NCBI RefSeq assembly: GCF_004402045.1
Contig: NZ_SOMG01000011.1
Span: forward strand, 248,001 to 312,000
DNA length: 64,000 bases
From: Lelliottia nimipressuralis
GTDB lineage: Bacteria; Pseudomonadota; Gammaproteobacteria; Enterobacterales; Enterobacteriaceae
Direction: 5' to 3'
Shown here: positions 1 to 9,142 of the stretch, piece after piece
Layout: each line of letters begins with the position of its first letter
Position numbering within the stretch: position 1 is the first letter of the stretch
Program-made: the position numbers and the translations under genes
Notes under the pieces: model-generated
Seen by the model: the letters and a program-made list of their open reading frames with translations, nothing else
Databases searched by the model: none
What the model was told of the DNA's origin: nothing

Positions 1-1394
1 GTGCGGCGGCGGAGATCGAGCAGGCTATTGACCGTCAGATTCTCCACAGCGTATTGCACTTCACCGGCGGTCACGGCTTCGCATTCGCATACCAGGCTGC
101 GGCTCAGCCGGCCTTCGCCCAGCCAGACCGGCGTCCTGTCGCCATGGCGATAGATGGCCGACCCGCGCAGAGGGGCGGGGAGGGAGATAATTTTTTGTAG
201 CGTCTTCTCGGTGGACTGCCGCGATCCGGGCAGGGGTTGCTCCGCCGTTACGCACGGTTCGGTATTGCCCAGCTTGCGGCAGACGGCATCCGTTGCCCAC
301 TCCGCCATCAGGCGATAGGTCATCAGCTTGCCGCCGGTGATGGTGATAAACCCGTCCAGGCCGTCACGCGCGGCATGGTCGAGCAGCACAATGCCGCGGC
401 TGACGTTACGCCCGCTCGGGTCGTTATCGCTGGCGACCAGCGGACGTACGCCCGCATAAGCGCGAAGGATCCGGGTTTGCGCCATCACCGGAGCCAGTTT
501 TTCCCCTTCGCGCAGCAGGATATCCACCTCTTCGGCGGTCACGCGGTTGTAATCAATCTCGCTGTAGTCCACGTGCGTTGAGGTCGTACCGATTAACGAA
601 ATGGTATCACCGGGGACGAGGATATCGGCATCAGACGGTTTTCGGCAGCGGTTGATCACATGGTTATTAATGCGGTGATCGAGGATCAGCAGGGAGCCTT
701 TCGCCGGGAACATGCGAACCGACAGGTCGGCGTATTCCGCAATGCGCTGTCCCCAGATCCCCGCGGCATTGACGACGACGGAGGCGAACAGCTCGCCGTG
801 CTCGTGGTATTGCGTGTCAAATACCCGTACGCCGCAAATGCGATGGCCTTCGCGGATAAGCCCGGTCACTTCGTGCCCGGTCAGAATGTGCGCGCCATGC
901 TCGCGGGCGTCCAGCATATTGGCGGCCGTCAGGCGAAAAGGATCAACCGTACCGTCAGGCACTTTTACCGCGCCCGTCAGGGCCGGGTTGACAGAGGGCT
1001 CAATGCGACGCGCAAGGGCCGGGTCGATGGCCTCGGCCTGAATCCCCGCCGCAAGGCAGGCGCTAATAAAGGTTGACTGAAAGGCAAGATCGTCTTCGGG
1101 AAGCGTAATAAACAGACCGTCGGTCGGTTCAATGCAGTGGCGGGCAATACGCCGAAGGATCTGATTTTCGGCGATACATTCGCGCGCGGATTCGCCATCC
1201 GTCACGGCGTAGCGGGCGCCGCTGTGAAGCAGTCCATGATTGCGGCCGGTAGCGCCTGTCGCGATGTCATGGCGCTCCAGAAGCGTGACGCTTAATCCCC
1301 GCAGGGCGCAATCGCGTGCGATGCCGGCGCCGGTTGCGCCACCGCCAATGATAATCACATCGCTATAGCGTGGATCGTGAATTGTCATTGTCAT
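1..1394 (-). CDS. glpA: Anaerobic glycerol-3-phosphate dehydrogenase subunit A (C-terminus cut by window)
   Basis: Large FAD subunit of the membrane-associated GlpABC dehydrogenase, which oxidises sn-glycerol-3-phosphate to dihydroxyacetone phosphate during anaerobic growth. The translated minus strand opens with a Rossmann FAD motif (DVIIIGGGATGAGIARD, about residues 11-27), followed by the family blocks ERHDIATGATGRNHGLLHSG and, near the window edge, NSLLDLRRRT. About 464 codons are visible; the E. coli protein has 542, so roughly the last 80 residues, including the cysteine-rich C-terminal region, and the genes glpB and glpC lie outside. Two in-frame ATGs (1394 and 1388) could start it; I used the first. 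It is divergent from glpT across a shared control region. Identification is from recalled family similarity and is firm. Confidence 0.95.
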   Translation of the reverse strand, partial: MTMTIHDPRYSDVIIIGGGATGAGIARDCALRGLSVTLLERHDIATGATGRNHGLLHSGARYAVTDGESARECIAENQILRRIARHCIEPTDGLFITLPEDDLAFQSTFISACLAAGIQAEAIDPALARRIEPSVNPALTGAVKVPDGTVDPFRLTAANMLDAREHGAHILTGHEVTGLIREGHRICGVRVFDTQYHEHGELFASVVVNAAGIWGQRIAEYADLSVRMFPAKGSLLILDHRINNHVINRCRKPSDADILVPGDTISLIGTTSTHVDYSEIDYNRVTAEEVDILLREGEKLAPVMAQTRILRAYAGVRPLVASDNDPSGRNVSRGIVLLDHAARDGLDGFITITGGKLMTYRLMAEWATDAVCRKLGNTEPCVTAEQPLPGSRQSTEKTLQKIISLPAPLRGSAIYRHGDRTPVWLGEGRLSRSLVCECEAVTAGEVQYAVENLTVNSLLDLRRR

Positions 1395-1400
1395 CCCTCT

Positions 1401-1549
1401 GTGTTCGTTTTTTATCATTTAGCCACATGAAAACTATGGTTTGTTTGATTTCGAACACAAACGAGCGAAATTCGAAAGTGAAACGTGATTTCATGCGCTT
1501 TTTTGCGCATTCTGTCATATTTCTGTAACAATCTGTGCGTTGATTCACA
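1401..1549. promoter_or_regulatory. Divergent glpA/glpT control region: GlpR-like half-sites and a CRP-like site
   Basis: The 245-bp gap between the divergent glp operons contains half-sites resembling the GlpR operator (TGTTCGTT at 1402-1409, TTTCGAACA at 1449-1457, ATTCGAAAG at 1470-1478). It also has a CRP-like palindrome, TGTGC-N6-TCACA, at 1534-1549, with one mismatch to TGTGA-N6-TCACA. In E. coli both operons are repressed by GlpR and activated by cAMP-CRP from this position. The individual assignments are by eye and approximate. A GGAG Shine-Dalgarno at 1630-1633 serves glpT. Confidence 0.6.
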
Positions 1550-1639
1550 GTAACAATCACCGTGATTTCTTAACATCCCCGCCTCTGGAATTCAGGTGCG
1601 AGCCACCTGCTCATTCAATTCAAGGCCACGGAGGCTGTC

Positions 1640-2992
1640 ATGCTCAGTATCTTCAAACCTGCGCCGCATCGGGCGCGTCTGCCAGAGGCAGAAATTGATC
1701 CGCTATACCGCCGTCTGCGCTGGCAAATTTTCCTGGGGATCTTCTTCGGGTACGCGGCGTACTACCTTGTTCGTAAAAACTTTGCGCTCGCTATGCCGTA
1801 TCTGGTGGAGCAGGGCTTTTCGCGTGGCGATCTGGGGTTCGCGCTATCGGGTATTTCCATCGCCTACGGTTTTTCCAAATTCATTATGGGTTCAGTGTCC
1901 GATCGCTCGAATCCACGCGTGTTCCTGCCGGCCGGTCTGATCCTGGCGGCAGCGGTTATGCTGTTTATGGGCTTTGTGCCGTGGGCAACCTCCAGCATTG
2001 CCGTCATGTTCGTGCTGCTGTTCCTTTGCGGCTGGTTCCAGGGAATGGGGTGGCCACCGTGCGGACGCACCATGGTGCACTGGTGGTCGCAGAAAGAGCG
2101 TGGCGGTATCGTGTCGGTGTGGAACTGCGCGCATAACGTGGGCGGCGGTATTCCGCCTCTGCTGTTCCTGCTGGGGATGGCCTGGTTCAACGACTGGCAC
2201 GCGGCGCTGTATATGCCTGCCTTTGGCGCAATCGTGGTGGCGATTATTGCTTTTGCGCTGATGCGCGACACGCCACAGTCCTGCGGTCTGCCGCCGATCG
2301 AAGAGTACAAAAACGACTATCCGGATGATTACAGCAAGGAGCATGAAGAAGAGCTGACCGCAAAACAGATCTTCATGAAGTACGTCCTGCCGAACAAGCT
2401 GCTGTGGTACATCGCGGTGGCGAACGTGTTCGTTTACCTGCTGCGCTACGGCATTCTGGACTGGTCACCGACTTACCTGAAAGAGGTGAAGCACTTCGCG
2501 CTGGATAAATCGTCCTGGGCCTACTTCCTGTATGAATATGCGGGGATCCCGGGCACGCTGCTTTGTGGCTGGATGTCGGACAAAGTGTTCAGGGGTAACC
2601 GCGGTGCGACGGGCGTGTTCTTTATGACCCTGGTCACCATCGCGACCGTCGTTTACTGGCTCAACCCGCCGGGCAACCCATCAGTAGACATGGCCTGTAT
2701 GATCGTCATCGGCTTCCTGATTTATGGTCCGGTTATGCTGATCGGTCTGCATGCGCTGGAACTGGCACCGAAGAAAGCAGCAGGCACGGCGGCAGGCTTT
2801 ACCGGTCTGTTTGGCTACCTGGGTGGGTCGGTCGCGGCGAGCGCCATCGTGGGTTATACCGTTGATTACTTCGGCTGGGACGGCGGCTTTATGGTGATGA
2901 TCGGCGGTAGCGTGCTGGCGGTACTGTTGCTGATTGTCGTGATGATCGGCGAGAAACGTCACCATGCGGAAGTGCTGGCACGTCGTCAATAA
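1640..2992 (+). CDS. glpT: Glycerol-3-phosphate:phosphate antiporter
   Basis: Inner-membrane MFS antiporter that imports sn-glycerol-3-phosphate in exchange for inorganic phosphate and also admits fosfomycin. The 450-residue protein has the 12-helix MFS plan and matches E. coli GlpT (452 aa) closely throughout, including [20 protein letters not shown] at the N-terminus with the arginine-containing first helices that bind phosphate, and the invariant [20 protein letters not shown] block. The ATG at 1640 follows a GGAG at a good distance and gives the family N-terminus [10 protein letters not shown]. It precedes glpQ by 11 bp, so the two are co-transcribed: GlpQ releases glycerol-3-phosphate in the periplasm and GlpT imports it. 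No disruption is seen, so fosfomycin uptake by this route should be intact. Confidence 0.98.
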   Translation: MLSIFKPAPHRARLPEAEIDPLYRRLRWQIFLGIFFGYAAYYLVRKNFALAMPYLVEQGFSRGDLGFALSGISIAYGFSKFIMGSVSDRSNPRVFLPAGLILAAAVMLFMGFVPWATSSIAVMFVLLFLCGWFQGMGWPPCGRTMVHWWSQKERGGIVSVWNCAHNVGGGIPPLLFLLGMAWFNDWHAALYMPAFGAIVVAIIAFALMRDTPQSCGLPPIEEYKNDYPDDYSKEHEEELTAKQIFMKYVLPNKLLWYIAVANVFVYLLRYGILDWSPTYLKEVKHFALDKSSWAYFLYEYAGIPGTLLCGWMSDKVFRGNRGATGVFFMTLVTIATVVYWLNPPGNPSVDMACMIVIGFLIYGPVMLIGLHALELAPKKAAGTAAGFTGLFGYLGGSVAASAIVGYTVDYFGWDGGFMVMIGGSVLAVLLLIVVMIGEKRHHAEVLARRQ

Positions 2993-3003
2993 GGAGCATT
3001 GCC

Positions 3004-4065
3004 ATGAAATTATCTTACTTAACAACCGGCCTGCTGCTGGCGGGCCTGATGACAGGTTCTGCACTGGCGGCAGATAAAATCGTTATCGCCCACCGCGGCG
3101 CGAGCGGCTATCTGCCGGAGCATACGCTGCCGGCAAAAGCGATGGCCTATGCGCAGGGCGCGGATTACCTGGAGCAGGATCTGGTAATGACGAAGGACGA
3201 CCAGTTGGTCGTTCTGCACGATCACTATCTTGACCGCGTGACGGACGTGGCGGAGCGTTTCCCAAACCGCGCCCGCAAAGATGGTCGTTTCTACGCCATT
3301 GATTTTACCCTGGCGGAGATCCGCTCCCTGAAGTTTACCGAAGGCTTCGAGATTGAAAACGGCAAGAAGGTGCAGGTCTATCCGGGACGTTTCCCGATGG
3401 GCAAATCTGACTTCCGGATCCACACCTTCCAGGAAGAGATTGAGTTTGTTCAGGGGCTGAACCACTCAACCGGTAAAAATATCGGTATCTACCCGGAAAT
3501 TAAAGCGCCGTGGTTCCACCACCAGGAAGGGAAAGACATTGCGGCGAAAACGCTGGACGTGCTGAAGCAGTACGGCTACACCAGCAAGAAGGACAAGGTT
3601 TATCTACAGTGTTTTGACGCCGCTGAGCTGAAGCGCATCAAAACCGAGCTGGAGCCGAAGAGGGAGATGAACCTCAATCTGGTACAGCTGATTGCCTATA
3701 CCGACTGGAATGAAACCCAGGAGAAGCAGCCGGACGGCAAGTGGGTGAACTACAGCTACGACTGGATGTTTAAGCCGGGTGCGATGAAGCAGATTGCGCA
3801 GTACGCCGACGGCATCGGGCCGGATTACCACATGCTGGTGGCGGAGGGTTCCACGCCGGGCCACGTGAAGCTGACGGCGATGGTGCAAGAGGCACATGCC
3901 AGCAAGATGCAGGTCCATCCGTACACGGTGCGTGCAGACCAGCTGCCGCCGTATGCCACGGACGTGAATCAGCTTTATGAGGTGTTGTACAACCAGGCGG
4001 ACGTGGACGGACTGTTTACGGATTTCCCGGATAAAGCGGTGAGCTTTTTGAAGGATAAACGCTGA
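3004..4065 (+). CDS. glpQ: Periplasmic glycerophosphodiester phosphodiesterase
   Basis: Hydrolyses deacylated phospholipid diesters such as glycerophosphocholine to glycerol-3-phosphate plus an alcohol in the periplasm, feeding GlpT. The 353-residue product begins with a typical signal peptide (MKLSYLTTGLLLAGLMTGSALA, cleavage likely before ADKIV). Next come the GDPD hallmarks: the HRGASGYLPEHT motif with its catalytic histidine, the metal-binding acidic motif EQDLVMTKDDQLVVLHD, and a closing VDGLFTDFPD. The length is close to the 358 residues of E. coli GlpQ. It lies 11 bp after glpT in the same operon and is followed by a REP-like palindrome. Expression should follow GlpR and CRP control. 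Confidence 0.97.
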   Translation: MKLSYLTTGLLLAGLMTGSALAADKIVIAHRGASGYLPEHTLPAKAMAYAQGADYLEQDLVMTKDDQLVVLHDHYLDRVTDVAERFPNRARKDGRFYAIDFTLAEIRSLKFTEGFEIENGKKVQVYPGRFPMGKSDFRIHTFQEEIEFVQGLNHSTGKNIGIYPEIKAPWFHHQEGKDIAAKTLDVLKQYGYTSKKDKVYLQCFDAAELKRIKTELEPKREMNLNLVQLIAYTDWNETQEKQPDGKWVNYSYDWMFKPGAMKQIAQYADGIGPDYHMLVAEGSTPGHVKLTAMVQEAHASKMQVHPYTVRADQLPPYATDVNQLYEVLYNQADVDGLFTDFPDKAVSFLKDKR

Positions 4066-4070
4066 AATTG

Positions 4071-4144
4071 CCGGGTGGCGGCTGCACCTTACCCGGCCTA
4101 CGAACTGCGGTTTTGTAGGTCGGGTAAGCGAAGCGCCACCCGAC
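4071..4144. repeat. REP-like palindromic element between glpQ and yfaE
   Basis: Two imperfect inverted arms, ccgggtggcg...cttacccggc and gtcgggtaagcg...cgccacccgac, lie between the converging ends of glpQ and yfaE. The same core (CGGGTGGCG / CGCTTACCCGGCCTAC) recurs at four other backbone sites in the window. Such REP/BIME elements sit in 3' untranslated regions, protect mRNA ends and bind gyrase or IHF. Confidence 0.85.
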
Positions 4145-4148
4145 GTAA

Positions 4149-4403
4149 TCACATCTCGATCTCAATATCGCCTTTTGCCCTGCAGCAGCAGGGCAAAATT
4201 TCCCCTTCGTTGATAAAGGCCAGCGGTTCGGTCAGCCAGTCCACCTGGCCTGCGACCAGGCGGCAGCGACAGGAGCCGCAATAGCCTTCACGACACTGGT
4301 ACTCTACCTCCACCTGATGCGCTTCAAGCGCCACCAGCAGGGAAGGGTGCTCTTCCTGGCACAATACTTCGGTACCCGAAAGGCTCAGCGTTACGCGGGT
4401 CAT
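4149..4403 (-). CDS. yfaE: 2Fe-2S ferredoxin YfaE, NrdB radical maintenance
   Basis: Plant-type [2Fe-2S] ferredoxin of 84 residues that supplies electrons to assemble and repair the diferric-tyrosyl radical cofactor of NrdB. The cluster ligands are seen as CREGYCGSCR (three cysteines of the CX4CX2C motif) and the later cysteines in ILPCCCRAKGDIEIEM. Its length equals that of the E. coli protein. Its ATG overlaps the nrdB stop by one base (TGATG), indicating translational coupling, so reductase and maintenance factor are made together. In E. coli inaA lies next to it before glpQ; here only a REP element separates yfaE from glpQ. Confidence 0.96.
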   Translation of the reverse strand: MTRVTLSLSGTEVLCQEEHPSLLVALEAHQVEVEYQCREGYCGSCRCRLVAGQVDWLTEPLAFINEGEILPCCCRAKGDIEIEM

Positions 4404-5533
4404 CAGAGCTGGAAGTCGCTCAGGTCGTCAGTATTGACTTCAGAATCAATCTGACCAACCAGGTACGAACTCACTTCCACTTCCTGTGGCGCCACCTGCA
4501 CGTTATCGGACACCAGCCAGGTGTTGATCCACGGGATAGGGTTAGAGCGCGTCTGGAACGGCAGCTCGAGGCCAACAGCCTGCATGCGGATGTTGGTGAT
4601 GTACTCAACGTACTGGCACAGAATGTCTTTGTTCAGGCCAATCATGGAGCCGTCGCGGAACAGATAATCTGCCCACTCTTTCTCCTGCTGAGCGGCCAGC
4701 ACGAACAGGTCATAGCACTCCTGTTTGCACTCTTCGGCGATTTCCGCCATTTCCGGGTCGTCCGTGCCGCTGCGCAGCAGGTTCAGCATGTGCTGGGTGC
4801 CGGTCAGGTGCAGGGCTTCATCGCGGGCAATCAGACGGATGATTTTAGCGTTGCCCTCCATCAGCTTGCGCTCGGCAAAGGCGAAGGAGCAGGCGAAGCT
4901 GACGTAGAAGCGGATCGCTTCCAGCGCGTTGACGCTCATCAGGCACAGGTACAGCTGCTTTTTCAGCGCGCGCAGGTTCACGGTGATGGTTTTGCCGCTC
5001 ACGTTGTGCGTACCTTCACCCAGCAGATGCCAGTAGCTGGTCATCTCGATCAGCTCGTCGTAGTAATGGGCAATGCCCTCCGCGCGCTTCTGGATCTGCT
5101 CGTTGGTGACGATATCGTCAAACACCACCGCCGGATCGTTCACGATATTGCGGATGATATGGGTGTAAGAACGGGAGTGGATCGTCTCCGAGAACGCCCA
5201 TGTTTCCACCCAGGTTTCCAGCTCAGGAATCGAAATCAGCGGCAACAGCGCCACGTTCGGGCTACGGCCCTGAATGGAGTCCAGCAGCGTCTGGTACTTC
5301 AGGTTGCTGAGGAAGATATGCTTTTCGTGATCCGGCAATGCCTGAAAATCGATGCGATCGCGGGATACGTCCACTTCTTCCGGGCGCCAGAAGAAGGAGA
5401 GTTGCTTTTCAATCAGCTTTTCGAAGATGTCATATTTTTGCTGATCGTAGCGTGCCACGTTGACCGGCTGGCCGAAGAACATCGGCTCTTTGAGCTGGTC
5501 GTTTTTCGTCTGTGAAAAGGTGGTATATGCCAT
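4403..5533 (-). CDS. nrdB: Class Ia ribonucleoside-diphosphate reductase beta subunit
   Basis: Radical-generating small subunit (R2) of the aerobic ribonucleotide reductase, which with NrdA converts ribonucleoside diphosphates to deoxyribonucleotides. The 376-residue product has the E. coli length. Radical tyrosine (Y123 counting Met, the Y122 of the literature) sits in [11 protein letters not shown], with iron ligands D85 in TLLDS, E116 and H119, and further glutamate and histidine ligands in [15 protein letters not shown]. The C-terminus SDFQL is the tail that docks on NrdA. The frame stays open upstream through a REP element, but [10 protein letters not shown] at 5533 is the family start. 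It is transcribed after nrdA and coupled to yfaE. Confidence 0.98.
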   Translation of the reverse strand: MAYTTFSQTKNDQLKEPMFFGQPVNVARYDQQKYDIFEKLIEKQLSFFWRPEEVDVSRDRIDFQALPDHEKHIFLSNLKYQTLLDSIQGRSPNVALLPLISIPELETWVETWAFSETIHSRSYTHIIRNIVNDPAVVFDDIVTNEQIQKRAEGIAHYYDELIEMTSYWHLLGEGTHNVSGKTITVNLRALKKQLYLCLMSVNALEAIRFYVSFACSFAFAERKLMEGNAKIIRLIARDEALHLTGTQHMLNLLRSGTDDPEMAEIAEECKQECYDLFVLAAQQEKEWADYLFRDGSMIGLNKDILCQYVEYITNIRMQAVGLELPFQTRSNPIPWINTWLVSDNVQVAPQEVEVSSYLVGQIDSEVNTDDLSDFQL

Positions 5534-5560
5534 TGAGGTGAGTCCTGTTGAGATTTTATT

Positions 5561-5627
5561 GCCCGGCGGCACTGCGTTTGCCGGGCCTACAAAACCGTAG
5601 GCCGGGTAAGCGTAGCGCCACCCGGCG
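5561..5627. repeat. REP-like palindromic element between nrdA and nrdB
   Basis: Inverted arms gcccggcggcactgcgtttgc and gtaggccgggtaagcgtagc with closing gccacccggcg lie in the 100-bp nrdA-nrdB spacer. The location inside an operon suggests differential stability of the nrdA and nrdB message segments. The sequence core matches the other REP-like elements of the window. Confidence 0.85.
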
Positions 5628-5633
5628 AAGTGC

Positions 5634-7919
5634 TTAGATCTTACATGCGCCGCTTTCGCAGCCATCGTCCTGAATTGACGGTACCATGTCGTCCTGGGCG
5701 TCTTCCGCACCATCACGGGTGTTGTGATAGTACAGGGTTTTCACGCCAAATTTATAAGCGGTCAGCAGGTCTTTCAGCAACTGCTGCATTGGAACCTTGC
5801 CGGACGGGAAGCGCGTCGGGTCGTAGTTGGTATTGGCAGAGATCGACTGGTCGATAAACTTCTGCATGATACCCACCAGCTGCAGGTAACCGTCGTTGTT
5901 AGGCATTTCCCACAGCAGCTCGTAGTTGTTGCCCAGCGTTTCGTAATCTGGCACCACCTGACGCAGCACGCCGTCTTTCGATGCTTTAATGCTGACGTGA
6001 CCGCGCGGTGGCTCAATACCGTTGGTGGCGTTAGAGATCTGCGAAGAGGTCTCGGACGGCATCAGGGCCGAGAGCGTGGAGTTACGCAGGCCGTGAGTCT
6101 TAATGGACTCGCGCAGGCCTTCCCAGTCGAGGTGCAGCGGCTCGTTGACAATCGCATCCAGGTCTTTCTTGTAGGTGTCGATTGGCAGAATGCCTTTCGC
6201 GTAGGTGGTTTCGTTGAACCACGGGCACGCGCCTTGCTCTTTCGCCAGCTCGTTGGAGGCTTTCATCAGGTAGTACTGAATGGCTTCGAACGTCTGGTGA
6301 GTCAGGTTGTTGGCGCTGCCGTCAGAGTAACGCTTGCCGTTTTTCGCCAGCCAGTAAGCGAAGTTGATCACGCCGATACCCAGGGTACGGCGGCCCATCG
6401 CACCGCGTTTGGCTGCCGGGATTGGGTAATCCTGGTAATCCAGCAGGGCGTCGAGGGCACGTACGGCCAGCACGGCCAGCTCTTCCAGCTCGTCCAGGCT
6501 CTTAATCGCACCCAGGTTGAACGCGGACAGCGTACACAGCGCGATTTCACCGTTTTCGTCGTTCACGTCTTCCAGCGGTTTGGTCGGCAGGGCGATCTCC
6601 AGGCACAGGTTAGACTGGCGCACTGGCGCAACAACCGGGTCAAACGGGCTGTGGGTGTTGCAGTGGTCAACGTTCTGGATGTAGATACGACCGGTAGAGG
6701 CACGTTCCTGCATCATCAGGGAGAACAGGTCTACCGCTTTCACGCGCTGTTTGCGGATGCTGTCGTCTTTTTCGTATTTGGTGTACAGACGTTCGAACTC
6801 GTCCTGATCGGCGAAGAACGCGTCATACAGGCCCGGGACATCGGACGGGCTGAACAGGGTGATGTCTTCACCTTTTAGCAGACGGGTGTACATCAGTTTG
6901 TTGATCTGCACGCCGTAGTCCATGTGACGCACGCGGTTACCTTCGACGCCGCGGTTGTTTTTCAGGACCAGCAGGCTTTCCACTTCCAGGTGCCACATTG
7001 GGTAGAACAGGGTTGCTGCACCACCGCGCACGCCGCCCTGAGAGCAGGATTTTACTGCCGTCTGGAAATGCTTATAGAACGGGATACAGCCGGTGTGGAA
7101 CGCTTCGCCGCCGCGAATCGGGCTGCCCAGCGCACGGATACGACCGGCGTTGATACCGATACCGGCACGCTGGGAAACGTATTTCACAATGGCGCTGGAG
7201 GTGGCGTTGATGGAATCCAGGCTGTCACCACACTCGATCAGTACACAGGAGCTGAACTGACGTGTTGGGGTGCGCACGCCAGACATGATTGGCGTAGGCA
7301 GAGAAATCTTGAACGTCGATACCGCATCGTAGAAACGCTTCACGTATTCCAGACGGGTGTCGCGCGGATAGTTAGAGAACAGGCAGGCAGCCACCAGAAT
7401 ATAGAGGAACTGGGCGCTTTCGTAGATCTCACCGGTTACGCGGTTCTGAACCAGGTATTTGCCTTCGAGCTGCTTCACCGCCGCATAGGAGAAGTTCATG
7501 TCGCGCCAGTGATCGATAAACCCGTTCATCTGCTCGAACTCTTCTTCCGTATAGTCTTCCAGCAGATGCGTGTCGTATTTGCCCAGCTCGACCATTTTCA
7601 CCACGTGATCGTACAGCTTAGGCGGCTCAAACTGGCCGTAGGCTTTTTTACGCAGGTGGAAAATCGCCAGACGTGCAGCGAGGTACTGATAATCCGGTGC
7701 TTCGCGGGAGATGAGGTCCGCCGCCGCTTTAATGATCGTTTCGTGAATATCAGACGTTTTGATGCCGTCGTAGAACTGGATGTGGGAACGCAGTTCAACC
7801 TGGGAGATAGATACGTTGTTCAGTCCTTCTGCTGCCCAGTCGAGAACTCGATGGATTTTGTCCAGATTGATACGCTCGGTGGTACCGTCGCGCTTTGTCA
7901 CCAGCAGACTCTGATTCAT
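5634..7919 (-). CDS. nrdA: Class Ia ribonucleoside-diphosphate reductase alpha subunit
   Basis: Catalytic large subunit (R1) of aerobic ribonucleotide reductase, 761 residues, equal to E. coli NrdA. It opens with an ATP-cone for allosteric activity control ([20 protein letters not shown]). Active-site cysteines are visible in [11 protein letters not shown] (Cys225 equivalent), [10 protein letters not shown] (Cys439 with the catalytic glutamate) and [11 protein letters not shown] (Cys462). The C-terminal redox pair that is re-reduced by thioredoxin or glutaredoxin is in GCESGACKI. It heads the nrdA-nrdB-yfaE operon. Its upstream region carries DnaA boxes and NrdR-like boxes, tying dNTP supply to replication initiation and nucleotide status. 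Confidence 0.98.
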   Translation of the reverse strand: MNQSLLVTKRDGTTERINLDKIHRVLDWAAEGLNNVSISQVELRSHIQFYDGIKTSDIHETIIKAAADLISREAPDYQYLAARLAIFHLRKKAYGQFEPPKLYDHVVKMVELGKYDTHLLEDYTEEEFEQMNGFIDHWRDMNFSYAAVKQLEGKYLVQNRVTGEIYESAQFLYILVAACLFSNYPRDTRLEYVKRFYDAVSTFKISLPTPIMSGVRTPTRQFSSCVLIECGDSLDSINATSSAIVKYVSQRAGIGINAGRIRALGSPIRGGEAFHTGCIPFYKHFQTAVKSCSQGGVRGGAATLFYPMWHLEVESLLVLKNNRGVEGNRVRHMDYGVQINKLMYTRLLKGEDITLFSPSDVPGLYDAFFADQDEFERLYTKYEKDDSIRKQRVKAVDLFSLMMQERASTGRIYIQNVDHCNTHSPFDPVVAPVRQSNLCLEIALPTKPLEDVNDENGEIALCTLSAFNLGAIKSLDELEELAVLAVRALDALLDYQDYPIPAAKRGAMGRRTLGIGVINFAYWLAKNGKRYSDGSANNLTHQTFEAIQYYLMKASNELAKEQGACPWFNETTYAKGILPIDTYKKDLDAIVNEPLHLDWEGLRESIKTHGLRNSTLSALMPSETSSQISNATNGIEPPRGHVSIKASKDGVLRQVVPDYETLGNNYELLWEMPNNDGYLQLVGIMQKFIDQSISANTNYDPTRFPSGKVPMQQLLKDLLTAYKFGVKTLYYHNTRDGAEDAQDDMVPSIQDDGCESGACKI

Positions 7920-7960
7920 GTGGGGTTTACCTGTCCGTGAAATAAAAAAATATCCCCCGC

Positions 7961-8047
7961 TTATCCACAGATCCGTCTTGTGACTAACTCTGTGGATAAA
8001 TACTACATATAGGGGGTTTGCGATAAGAAAAACGCTATATGGTGAGT
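7961..8047 (-). promoter_or_regulatory. nrdA control region: two DnaA boxes and two NrdR-like boxes
   Basis: Two perfect consensus DnaA boxes face each other: TTATCCACA at 7961-7969 and its reverse complement TGTGGATAA at 7991-7999. Behind them lie two NrdR-like elements, ACTACATATAGGGGGT at about 8002-8017 and ACGCTATATGGTGAGT at about 8032-8047, whose centres are about 30 bp apart (near three helical turns), as expected for cooperative NrdR binding. DnaA and NrdR are established regulators of nrdAB in E. coli. Confidence 0.75.
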
Positions 8048-8267
8048 ATTCTAGTATCGAATCTTTTCAGCACAAGGGTTGATTTTGACGTTAAATTGAG
8101 GTTGTGAAAGGGTAAAAAAGGCTAAGTCCTCGTACCGTAAGGCCTGGAAGACATGTCAATAATTAAGAAAAAAAATTCAAAATTTGATCGAGTGCTGATT
8201 TCTTCAACGGGAGGTCAGAATTGCGCAACATGATGTCGCGCAATCTTTATAAGAATAACGAATGACG
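8048..8267. other. AT-rich spacer between nrdA control region and ubiG, no gene seen
   Basis: Together with the control region this makes a 348-bp gap without a convincing coding sequence. It occupies the place of the autotransporter gene yfaL of E. coli; I see no remnant of it. A perfect 7-bp stem ATTGCGC / GCGCAAT at 8220-8244 lies 24 bp past the ubiG stop, but there is no T-run after it on the minus strand. It is therefore at best a weak mRNA 3' structure. Confidence 0.5.
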
Positions 8268-8996
8268 TTAGTCGTTTTTGGCGGTGGTATGCAACATATA
8301 GTTAACATCTACGCCCGGTGCGAGTTTGAATTTATCGGTCAGCGGATTGTAGTGCAGGCCGGTGATGTGTTGCTCTTTGAGCCACGTCTGGTCAACCCAG
8401 CTTAACAGCTCCGCAGGCTTGATGAATTTCTTCACGTCATGCGTCCCTTTCGGCACCATGCGCAGTACATACTCCGCGCCGACAACGGCCATCAGCCAGG
8501 CTTTACCGTTGCGGTTGATGGTCGAGAAGAAGACCTGTCCGCCCGGTTTCACCAGTTTTGCACAGGCGTGCACCACGGACTGCGGATCGGGAACGTGCTC
8601 CAGCATCTCCATGCAGGTTACCGCATCGTACTGATGGGCATGTTTTACCGCGTGTTCTTCGACAGTTTCCTGCACGTACTCCACCTGGATGCCAGACTCC
8701 AGCGCATGAAGGCGGGCAACCTGCAGCGGTTCAAAGCCCATATCCAGGCCAGTAACATTTGCCCCTTCGCGCGCCATGCTCTCAGCCAGGATACCGCCGC
8801 CGCAGCCGACATCGAGCACTTTCTTACCGAACAGACCGCCGGAACGCTCCGCGATATAGCCCAGACGCAGCGGGTTAATGCGGTGCAGAGGTTTGAACTC
8901 ACCTTCGAGATCCCACCAGCGGGACGCCACCGCTTCAAATTTGGCAATCTCTTCGTGGTCAACGTTGTGAGCCACCGGGGATTTTTCGGCATTCAT
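8268..8996 (-). CDS. ubiG: Ubiquinone biosynthesis O-methyltransferase
   Basis: SAM-dependent methyltransferase that carries out both O-methylation steps of ubiquinone synthesis (on 3-demethylubiquinol and on the earlier polyprenyl-catechol), acting at the membrane with the Ubi complex. The 242-residue product has the class I motif [20 protein letters not shown] at about residues 59-78, the acidic post-motif LDMGF and the motif [13 protein letters not shown], all as in E. coli UbiG (240 aa). It is divergent from gyrA with a 146-bp shared upstream region. Confidence 0.97.
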   Translation of the reverse strand: MNAEKSPVAHNVDHEEIAKFEAVASRWWDLEGEFKPLHRINPLRLGYIAERSGGLFGKKVLDVGCGGGILAESMAREGANVTGLDMGFEPLQVARLHALESGIQVEYVQETVEEHAVKHAHQYDAVTCMEMLEHVPDPQSVVHACAKLVKPGGQVFFSTINRNGKAWLMAVVGAEYVLRMVPKGTHDVKKFIKPAELLSWVDQTWLKEQHITGLHYNPLTDKFKLAPGVDVNYMLHTTAKND

Positions 8997-9068
8997 GGGC
9001 GCTTTTACTCCTTATTTAGCAAGACAAAGGAGTATATCAGGCAATCCCTGTGAATAAAGCGTATAGGT

Positions 9069-9098
9069 TTACCTCAATCACCTCGGCTGTGTTATAAT
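9069..9098 (+). promoter_or_regulatory. Probable gyrA promoter
   Basis: A perfect TATAAT (9093-9098) is preceded by TTACCT (9069-9074) at an 18-bp spacing. It lies 45 bp upstream of the gyrA ATG. In E. coli the supercoiling-sensitive promoter of gyrA lies at the corresponding place; the assignment here is by position and motif only. Confidence 0.6.
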
Positions 9099-9142
9099 TT
9101 GCGACCTTTGAATCCGGGATACAGTAGAGGGATAGCGGTTAG

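Noticed and set aside
5534..5716. 61-codon upstream extension of nrdB
   Set aside because: It runs through the REP element and is absent from the known NrdB N-terminus, which starts at 5533.
5724..6878. Long open frame of 384 codons opposite nrdA
   Set aside because: It lies wholly antisense to a highly conserved gene, has no ribosome site or recognisable domain, and is explained by the GC-rich third positions of nrdA.
8220..8244. 7-bp stem ATTGCGC/GCGCAAT as a ubiG terminator
   Set aside because: No T-run follows on the ubiG strand and the loop is 11 nt, so it is not a convincing intrinsic terminator.
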